DNA from: an uncultured bacterium | Lineage (GTDB): Bacteria > Bacteroidota > Bacteroidia > Bacteroidales > Bacteroidaceae | Direction: 5' to 3' | Assembly (NCBI GenBank): GCA_905215655.1 | Contig: CAJMQT010000033.1 | Coordinates: forward strand, 1-18,623 | DNA length: 18,623 nt | Shown here: positions 13,122-18,623 of the stretch, in pieces | How positions within the stretch are numbered: position 1 is the first letter of the stretch | Layout of the letters: every line of letters begins with the position of its first letter | Notes under the pieces: generated by a model | The model's input: the letters and a program-made list of their open reading frames with translations, nothing else | Database searches by the model: none | Told to the model about the DNA's origin: nothing | Program-made: the position numbers and the translations under genes

Positions 13122-13884
13122 GTTCGGCATTAAAGATATTATAGATATTTTCTGCGTGGCGCTGATGCTTTACTACATCTACCGCCTGATGAAAGAGTCG
13201 AGATCGTTGAACGTATTTATCGGCGTGCTCGTCTTCATCCTTATATGGCTCTTTGTCAGTCAGATTTTGGAAATGAGACTGCTCGGAAGCATAATGGACA
13301 AGCTCGTCAGCGTCGGCGTAATAGCGATAATCATTCTCTTTCAGGACGAGATACGCCGTTTCCTTTACAATCTCGGAGCACACAGGAAGGTAAAAAATCT
13401 GATGAACCTCTTTGCCTCCGGCGACAGGAAAGACACCGTAGACCGCGACGCCATAATGCCCGTCGTCATGGCTTGCATGAACATGGGCAAGGCGAAAGTA
13501 GGTGCATTGATCGTTATCGAACGGCTTTCGCCACTAAACGAAATTGTAGAAACGGGCGACGTAATCAATGCGAACATCAATCAAAGACTTATCGAAAACA
13601 TTTTCTTCAAGAACTCGCCGCTGCACGACGGAGCGATGGTAATCTCGAAAAAGAGGATCCGCGCCGCCGGCTGCATCCTCCCGGTGAGCCACAGTATCGA
13701 CATTCCGAAGGAGCTGGGACTGCGTCATCGCGCGGCGATGGGTATCTCGCAAGACAGCGACGCCATTGCCGTCGTGGTGTCGGAAGAGACCGGCTGCATC
13801 TCGGTTGCTATCAAAGGACAGTTCCATCTTCGGCTTTCTGCCGAGCAACTTGAAAGCCTCCTGACTCGCGAACTTAACATGTAG
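13114..13884 (+). CDS. cdaA: diadenylate cyclase (c-di-AMP synthase), membrane-bound CdaA/DacA type
   Basis: The protein has 256 residues. It condenses two ATP into c-di-AMP. Three N-terminal membrane helices lie at about 8-26, 34-54 and 63-78. The DAC domain at about 100-240 has both catalytic signatures: LHDGAM at 170-175 and RHRAA at 204-208, plus GALIVIERLSPLNEIVETG and AVVVSEETGCISVA. These features identify the CdaA class rather than DisA, which has extra C-terminal DNA-binding domains. The ATG lies inside the end of folP (8-bp overlap), so translation is probably coupled. CdaA partners such as CdaR and GlmM are not in the window. In other bacteria the messenger controls osmolyte transport and wall homeostasis; its targets here are unknown. 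Confidence 0.95.
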   Translation: MFEFGIKDIIDIFCVALMLYYIYRLMKESRSLNVFIGVLVFILIWLFVSQILEMRLLGSIMDKLVSVGVIAIIILFQDEIRRFLYNLGAHRKVKNLMNLFASGDRKDTVDRDAIMPVVMACMNMGKAKVGALIVIERLSPLNEIVETGDVINANINQRLIENIFFKNSPLHDGAMVISKKRIRAAGCILPVSHSIDIPKELGLRHRAAMGISQDSDAIAVVVSEETGCISVAIKGQFHLRLSAEQLESLLTRELNM

Positions 13885-14044
13885 AAGTTTAAGCAGCTGG
13901 GAGTTGGGGATTATTAAGGAGTGTAGGAGTACAGAAGTACAGAAGTACAGACAAATGCCAACAAGGCTTTTATAATATAGGTATTGTCTGAATTATTTTA
14001 CAAATAATAATTCACAGAAAACACATCATATTCGCTTACTTTCC

Positions 14045-14125
14045 AAAAGACCGCCTTTTGCACTCCAAAAGGCGGTCTTTTGCACGCTAAAAGGCATGCT
14101 TTTAGAAGGTAAAAGGCAGCCTTTT
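14045..14125. repeat. array B: four 15-bp palindromic units at exact 22-bp period
   Basis: The units start at 14045, 14067, 14089 and 14111: AAAAGACCGCCTTTT, AAAAGGCGGTCTTTT, AAAAGGCATGCTTTT and AAAAGGCAGCCTTTT, with 7-bp spacers. Units 1 and 2 are reverse complements of each other; with flanking bases they make a 17-bp perfect stem (14044-14060 with 14066-14082, 5-nt loop). Unit 4 is a perfect palindrome by itself. A degenerate fifth slot (GAAAGATAACATACT, 14133-14147) keeps the phase. Confidence 0.85.
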
Positions 14126-14172
14126 GGAATACGAAAGATAACATACTGAAAATCAATGTCTTACAAACACCA

Positions 14173-14337
14173 TTATAAAAGTATTGAAATCTCCGTATTC
14201 GGAAGTTTTAATTTGTCATCAAGCACGACTGTTCCGCATCCAAAACCGGGGTTGAAAAGACGCTCATGCCCTGCCTGTCCAACGTTAAACAGAAAGTTTT
14301 CAAGCTCACGATAGCAATGTGTAAAAGTTAAATAAGC
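14173..14337 (-). pseudogene. possible C-terminal gene remnant, unidentified
   Basis: On the minus strand, 54 codons stay open from just after an in-frame TAG (14338-14340) to TAA at 14173-14175, with no ATG. The residues look protein-like: YRELENFLFNVGQAGHERLF is followed by NPGFGCGTVVLDDKLKLPN and the C-terminus TEISILL. The base composition is more gene-like than the AT-rich flanks. I do not recognise the family. It could be a decayed gene end or chance. Confidence 0.3.
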
Positions 14338-14415
14338 CTAACGACATTCAACTTTAAACGGTCTTCTACGTCATATATGTGTACAAACGAGAAAATAACC
14401 AAACAATAAATTAAA

Positions 14416-15288
14416 ATGAAAAAGAATGTTTTAGCGTTATCGCTAATCGCCGGCTGCCTGATATTCAGCAGCTGCGCAAGCAAAAAAGACCTTGAAAACT
14501 GTCAGTTGGAGAATAAGGAACTGACCGGAAAATATCAGGATACCAAGGACCAGCTGTCTGAGGCAAACATGCAACTGGCATCAAGCAAGGCACGCGTTAC
14601 GGCTCTCGAAGAGCAGCTGAGACAGGCAAGAGCCGACTACTCGTCGCTGCAAAACTCGCTGGACAAGAGCCTCACGGCAAGCAACCAGACAACGGTGAAC
14701 ATCTCAAAGCTCGTAGACCAGATCAACGAATCAAACCAATACATCCGTCACTTGGTGGAAGTAAAGAGCAAGAGCGACTCGCTCAACCTGATACTTACCA
14801 ACAATCTGACCCGCTCTCTGAGCAAAGAAGAGCTGAAAGAGGTTGACGTTCAGGTGCTCAAAGGCGTAGTCTACATCTCCCTCGCGGACAATATGCTCTA
14901 TAAGAGCGGCAGCTATGAGATCAACGACCGCGCCGCAGAGACGCTCAGCAAGATAGCAAAGATAATCAAAGACTATAACGATTACGACGTTCTTATCGAA
15001 GGAAACACCGACAACGTGCCTGTAAACAGCTCGTCGGCAACGATGAAGAACATCCGCAACAACTGGGATTTGTCTTGTCTGCGTGCATCAAGCGTGGTTC
15101 AGGCGCTGCAAAACCAGTATGGAGTTGACCCGAAACGTCTTACCGCAGGAGGACGTGGCGAGTACAATCCGGTAACCGCCAACAGCACCGAGGTAGGCAA
15201 ACAGCGCAACCGTCGCACACAGATCATCATCACTCCGAAGCTCGATCAGTTCATGGATCTTATCGACAAAGCTCCCGAGAACGAGTAA
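14416..15288 (+). CDS. OmpA-family lipoprotein with coiled coil (peptidoglycan-associated)
   Basis: The protein has 290 residues. The lipoprotein signal has lipobox FSSC with C20 as the anchor. Residues 24-95 form a heptad-rich coiled coil (LENKELTGKYQDTKDQLSEA), and a helical linker runs to about 135. Residues 145-280 are an OmpA/MotB-type peptidoglycan-binding domain with DVQVLKGVVYISLADNMLY, the DVLIEGNTDNVPV motif, NWDLSCLRASSVVQAL, GGRGEYNPVTAN and NRRTQIIITP. NTDN-x-PV with NWDLSxxRA is the binding-loop signature. It probably tethers the outer membrane to the wall. It stands alone, with array B and a long leader upstream and a strong terminator downstream. Confidence 0.88.
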   Translation: MKKNVLALSLIAGCLIFSSCASKKDLENCQLENKELTGKYQDTKDQLSEANMQLASSKARVTALEEQLRQARADYSSLQNSLDKSLTASNQTTVNISKLVDQINESNQYIRHLVEVKSKSDSLNLILTNNLTRSLSKEELKEVDVQVLKGVVYISLADNMLYKSGSYEINDRAAETLSKIAKIIKDYNDYDVLIEGNTDNVPVNSSSATMKNIRNNWDLSCLRASSVVQALQNQYGVDPKRLTAGGRGEYNPVTANSTEVGKQRNRRTQIIITPKLDQFMDLIDKAPENE

Positions 15289-15309
15289 AGAAAATCCGGA
15301 AGTCAATAA

Positions 15310-15361
15310 AAACAAGGAAAGGGGTCAAGGAGAATGTTCTCCTCGACCCCTTTCCTTGTTT
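15310..15361. terminator. 25-bp hairpin terminator shared by convergent OmpA-family gene and clpB
   Basis: The arms 15310-15334 and 15337-15361 pair at 24 of 25 positions around a 2-nt apex, with AAACAAGG/CCTTGTTT at the base giving a U-containing tail on either strand. The single mismatch is A-C in the plus-strand RNA but a G-U wobble in the minus-strand RNA, so pairing is slightly better for clpB. It ends 9 bp from the clpB stop codon. Confidence 0.85.
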
Positions 15362-15370
15362 CATTAAAAA

Positions 15371-17959
15371 TCAGTTCCGGAAGATCAATCCGTCTGCGTC
15401 TGCATCAACAACGATCGGCTTTTCGCGGCTGACCGACTCGCTGAGGATTTTCTTGGACATGTCGTTCAGCAGGTAACGTTGTATTGCACGCTTTACGGGA
15501 CGCGCTCCGAACTCCGGGTCGAAGCCCTCGTCGGCAAGACGTTCTATTGCCGCAGGAGTTACGTCGAGCGTGAAACCTTGCGGCTGGAGCATGCGTTTCA
15601 CAGCCTCGATCTGCAACCTTACCACGTCGGCTATCTGCGGCTTGGTCAGCGGCAGGAACATTATCGTTTCGTCGATACGGTTCAGAAACTCCGGACGTAT
15701 CGTCTTTTTAAGCATCTCCATCACCTCTTTCTTCGCACCGGAGATAACCTCCTCGCGGTTGGCGTCGGTCATTTTCTCAAACCGTTCTTGTATAAACCGG
15801 CTGCCGAGGTTGCTCGTCATGATTATTATTGTGTTCTTGAAGTTCACCGTCCTGCCCTTGTTGTCAGTCAGACGACCGTCGTCCAGCACTTGCAGAAGGA
15901 TGTTGAAGACATCAGGGTGAGCCTTTTCGATCTCGTCAAACAGCACCACCGAGTAGGGTTTACGCCGCACGGCTTCGGTCAGCTGTCCGCCCTCGTCGTA
16001 ACCGACGTATCCCGGAGGCGCTCCGATCAGTCGGCTGACGCTGAATTTCTCTTGGTATTCGCTCATGTCGATACGGGTCATCATGGTCTCGTCGTTGAAC
16101 AGATATTCAGCAAGAGCCTTTGCAAGCTCGGTCTTTCCGACACCCGTCGTGCCTAAGAAGATGAACGATGCGATAGGACGTTTGGGATCTTGCAGTCCAG
16201 CGCGGCTACGCCTTACGGCATCGCTTACGGCGCAGATCGCCTCGTCCTGACCGATCACCCGCTTGTGCAACTCCTCCTCGAGGTGCAGCAGTTTCTCCCT
16301 TTCGCTCTGCATCATCCTTGTCACCGGGATGCCCGTCCAGCGGCTTACCACCTCAGCTATGTCGTCGGCGGTCACCTCTTCGCGTATCATCGCGTTGCCG
16401 TTCTGCGTGCTGCGGAGCTTTTCCTGAACGCTCTTTATGTCGTCTTCGAGTGCTTTCAGCTTGCTGTATCTTATCTCCGCCACGCGCTCATAATTGCCCT
16501 CACGCTCTGCGCGGTCAGCTTCGAAACGCAGCTGTTCCATCTGTTGCTTGTCCTGTTGTATCTTGTTTACAAGCGCCTTCTCGCTTTCCCATTTCGCACG
16601 GAACTCCTTTTCCTTGTCATTCAGTTCGGCTATGTCCTTGTCCAAGACTTCAATCTTAGGTCGGTCGTTCTCCCGTTTGATAGCCTCACGCTCTATTTCG
16701 AGCTGTTTCAGACGTCTTGTTATCTCGTCAAGCTCCTCCGGCAGCGAGTCACGCTCCATTCTAAGCTTTGCCGCAGCCTCATCCATAAGGTCTATCGCCT
16801 TGTCGGGAAGGAAACGGTCGGAGATGTAACGCTCCGAAAGTTGTACCGCGGCGATGCAGGCGTCGTCCTGAATACGCACCTTGTGGTGGTTCTCATAACG
16901 CTCTTTCAGTCCGCGGATAATGCTTATCGCGCTCAGTTCATCAGGCTCGTCCACCATCACCGTCTGAAATCTACGCTCCAAAGCCTTGTCCTTCTCGAAG
17001 TATTTCTGATATTCGTTTAGCGTCGTCGCGCCGATGCTTCTGAGCTCGCCGCGTGCCAATGCAGGTTTCAGTATGTTGGCGGCGTCCATCGCTCCCTCGC
17101 CACCTCCTGCTCCAACGAGCGTGTGGATCTCGTCGATAAAGAGGATTATGCGTCCGTCGGCGTTGGTCACCTCTTTGATTACGCTCTTCAATCGCTCCTC
17201 AAACTCACCCTTGTACTTGGCTCCCGCCACGAGCGCACCCATGTCGAGAGAGTACAGCTGTTTGTCTTTCAGGTTCTCGGGCACGTCGCCACGCACAATT
17301 CTTTCGGCAAGTCCTTCAACTATCGCCGTCTTTCCCGTTCCCGGCTCACCTATCAGGATAGGGTTGTTCTTTGTCCGTCGGGACAGTATTTGCAGCACGC
17401 GCCGTATCTCGTCGTCACGTCCTATCACGGGGTCGAGACGTCCCTGCCGAGCCTCTTCGACCAAGTTTTTGGCGTATTTTTCCAGACTCTGATAGTTCTC
17501 GTCGGCCGATTGCGAGTCCACCTTGCCGCCCTGCCGCAGTTCGTTTATCGCCGCGCGCATCTCTTTATCCGAGCAACCGGCATCTTTCAAAATGCGGCTT
17601 GCCGTGGAGTTGACCGCCAGCAGGGCGAGCAACAGCGGCTCAACGGACACAAACTCGTCGCCCATTTCGCGTGCGACGTCGGTTGCCTTTATCAATACTT
17701 GGTTTGCCTCGTTGCCGAGATAGGGCTGTCCGCCCTGCACCTTCGGCAGTCTGCTGATCTCGCTGTCTGCGACGGTCTCAATCTGTGCGGCGTTCACTCC
17801 GAGTTTACGGAAAATGAAGTTGGTCACATCTTTGTCCTTGCTCATCACACCCTTCAACAGATGCACCGGCTCGATAGCCTGCTGACCGCGACTTTGAGCG
17901 ATGTTAACAGCCTCTTGCACAGCCTCTTGTGCCTTAATTGTAAATTTGTCGAGTGTCAT
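15371..17959 (-). CDS. clpB: ATP-dependent chaperone ClpB
   Basis: The protein has 862 residues from the ATG at 17959, typical ClpB length. This hexameric disaggregase threads aggregated proteins with help from DnaK. The N-terminal Clp repeat domain (1-150) has [20 protein letters not shown] and [10 protein letters not shown]. The first AAA+ module has Walker A GEPGTGKT (204-211) and Walker [10 protein letters not shown] (272-280). The long ClpB-specific middle coiled coil, rich in Glu and Lys, spans about 402-525. The second AAA+ module has Walker A GTTGVGKT (603-610) and [15 protein letters not shown] (671-685). The pore loop [12 protein letters not shown] is present. The frame is open 36 codons further upstream, but those residues are not ClpB-like. 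An unusually good AAAGGAG ribosome site precedes the chosen ATG. Confidence 0.97.
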   Translation of the reverse strand: MTLDKFTIKAQEAVQEAVNIAQSRGQQAIEPVHLLKGVMSKDKDVTNFIFRKLGVNAAQIETVADSEISRLPKVQGGQPYLGNEANQVLIKATDVAREMGDEFVSVEPLLLALLAVNSTASRILKDAGCSDKEMRAAINELRQGGKVDSQSADENYQSLEKYAKNLVEEARQGRLDPVIGRDDEIRRVLQILSRRTKNNPILIGEPGTGKTAIVEGLAERIVRGDVPENLKDKQLYSLDMGALVAGAKYKGEFEERLKSVIKEVTNADGRIILFIDEIHTLVGAGGGEGAMDAANILKPALARGELRSIGATTLNEYQKYFEKDKALERRFQTVMVDEPDELSAISIIRGLKERYENHHKVRIQDDACIAAVQLSERYISDRFLPDKAIDLMDEAAAKLRMERDSLPEELDEITRRLKQLEIEREAIKRENDRPKIEVLDKDIAELNDKEKEFRAKWESEKALVNKIQQDKQQMEQLRFEADRAEREGNYERVAEIRYSKLKALEDDIKSVQEKLRSTQNGNAMIREEVTADDIAEVVSRWTGIPVTRMMQSEREKLLHLEEELHKRVIGQDEAICAVSDAVRRSRAGLQDPKRPIASFIFLGTTGVGKTELAKALAEYLFNDETMMTRIDMSEYQEKFSVSRLIGAPPGYVGYDEGGQLTEAVRRKPYSVVLFDEIEKAHPDVFNILLQVLDDGRLTDNKGRTVNFKNTIIIMTSNLGSRFIQERFEKMTDANREEVISGAKKEVMEMLKKTIRPEFLNRIDETIMFLPLTKPQIADVVRLQIEAVKRMLQPQGFTLDVTPAAIERLADEGFDPEFGARPVKRAIQRYLLNDMSKKILSESVSREKPIVVDADADGLIFRN

Positions 17960-17968
17960 ATTTTTGCT

Positions 17969-17975
17969 CTCCTTT
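17969..17975 (-). promoter_or_regulatory. Shine-Dalgarno site of clpB
   Basis: The minus strand reads AAAGGAG, 9 nt before the ATG at 17959. Strong Shine-Dalgarno sites are uncommon in Bacteroidota and none is evident at the other starts here. It fixes the clpB start and suggests high translation. Confidence 0.6.
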
Positions 17976-18290
17976 CTTTCCTTGATTAAAAGTGTTATTC
18001 TGTTAAACAATCTCTTTACGATGTTCGTAAACCAATGTCTCAAAATACGTGCCCAAGGCTCCGACATGCCATAATGACAGCTTTAACTGACAAATTTTCA
18101 GTCTTTTGCGTTTACGAACAATACATATAATAAGGTGTAAAACATACTTTCGGCACCTCAAAGAATAAACATCTCTTAACAAAAGACGGATTTTCACGCT
18201 CCGGAATTTAACACGTGAAAAATCGAAAAATAGGATAACGAAACACTTAAAATCAGCTTTTGAAGGCCGATAGTTGACCTATTGTTTTGT

Positions 18291-18393
18291 AAAAGGTAAC
18301 CTCTTGAAACGTAAAAGGTTACCTTTTGGAATGTAAAAGGTTACCTTTTGGAACGCAAAAGACGGTCTTTTACAATCACGAAGACCACCTTTT
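18291..18393. repeat. array C: five clear palindromic units at exact 22-bp period, with degenerate units on both sides
   Basis: The units start at 18291, 18313, 18335, 18357 and 18379: AAAAGGTAACCTCTT, AAAAGGTTACCTTTT (twice), AAAAGACGGTCTTTT and CGAAGACCACCTTTT. Units 2 to 4 are perfect palindromes. Degenerate slots in the same 22-bp phase appear at 18247 (TTAAAATCAGCTTTT), 18269 (GATAGTTGACCTATT) and 18423 (TTTTACATCTGTTTT), suggesting a longer, decaying array. The spacers are 7 bp and several read GGAAYGY or GAAACGT. Confidence 0.85.
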
Positions 18394-18623
18394 ACACCTG
18401 ATTTTGCCCTGAAACATATACCTTTTACATCTGTTTTCAGCCTCAAAATACGTCAAAAACACGTCTAAATGCACATAATCATTTGATTGTCAGACTGATA
18501 ACGTTAACGCTCTCAGATTTAAAAATTTGACAGAAAGGCACGCCCTTGTCCTGAATTTTTAAAAATCCGGCATGTAAATGTTAAAAGAAACGCCCTGTTT
18601 TAACAAATATTAGCAGCCCGATT

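Larger units (their letters stand above)
13885..14415. other. 531-bp intergenic region between cdaA and the OmpA-family gene
   Basis: It holds a three-copy 8-bp tandem repeat AGTACAGA (13928-13951), a small AT-rich hairpin GAATTATT/AATAATTC (13990-13997 with 14006-14013), array B (14045-14125), a possible minus-strand coding remnant (14173-14337) and the unrecognised promoter region of the OmpA-family gene. No consensus -33/-7 pair was found for that gene. Confidence 0.65.
17960..18623. other. 664-bp region upstream of clpB without a convincing gene
   Basis: It holds the clpB ribosome site, an 11-bp inverted repeat (TGTTCGTAAAC at 18022-18032 and its exact complement at 18110-18120), array C (about 18247-18437) and, from 18438 to the edge, AT-rich sequence where I see nothing definite. 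No exact TAnnTTTG promoter was found for clpB; TATTCTTTG near 18154-18162 on the minus strand is one base too long. No CIRCE element was seen. Confidence 0.6.

Noticed and set aside
17960..18067. 36-residue N-terminal extension of ClpB
   Set aside because: ClpB starts [14 protein letters not shown], and a good ribosome site precedes that ATG.
18003..18197. 64-codon minus-strand open frame upstream of clpB
   Set aside because: It is very rich in Lys, Arg and Leu with no domain, overlaps the 11-bp inverted repeat and has no promoter; most likely chance.

Overview
The window looks like chromosome of a Bacteroidales bacterium, most likely Prevotellaceae. The reasons are the gene set (a PorE-like type IX secretion lipoprotein, DUF1599, a BT_3928-type DoxX protein, a DUF6249-type protein beside an ECF sigma factor), Bacteroidota-style promoters (TTTG about 19-20 bp before TAnnTTTG), mostly absent Shine-Dalgarno sequences, and AT-rich intergenic DNA between fairly GC-balanced genes. 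It is mainly housekeeping DNA. No tRNA, rRNA, insertion sequence, CRISPR or phage gene was seen.

Layout. Bases 1-3398 (minus strand) form a tight cluster read DUF1599 -> DoxX/MauE-like membrane protein -> triosephosphate isomerase -> SPOR protein, which runs off the left edge. The DoxX and TIM parts are one uninterrupted reading frame here. Bases 3399-3888 are intergenic, with repeat array A and a strong hairpin. A small TPR-like lipoprotein (minus) and the tRNA nucleotidyltransferase cca (plus) diverge from overlapping promoters near 4376-4403. Next comes a PorE-like TPR/beta-propeller/OmpA lipoprotein (plus). An AT-rich repeat knot at 8077-8244 separates it from a convergent minus-strand group: a DUF6249-type membrane protein, an ECF sigma factor and a small two-helix membrane protein. 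rplS and murF follow on the minus strand, each with its own promoter. Divergent from murF are folP and cdaA (plus, overlapping by 8 bp), driven from a duplicated promoter-bearing repeat. A second 531-bp gap holds array B and a possible gene remnant. An OmpA-family coiled-coil lipoprotein (plus) and clpB (minus) converge on a 25-bp hairpin terminator. The right end is 664 bp without a convincing gene and holds array C.

How the genes fit together. The themes are cell envelope (SPOR, PorE-like, OmpA, MurF, CdaA), glycolysis (TIM), folate (FolP), translation and tRNA maturation (L19, Cca) and proteostasis (ClpB). CdaA makes c-di-AMP, which in other bacteria is linked to wall and osmotic homeostasis. 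Its overlap with folP implies co-translation.

The strongest unexplained signals are two. First, three intergenic arrays of a 15-bp palindrome-like core (AAAAG-N5-CTTTT) repeat at an exact 22-bp period, and each lies in one of the three longest gene-free stretches. Second, the DoxX-TIM reading frame is fused, with a T6 run at the junction where a -1 slip would give an immediate stop.
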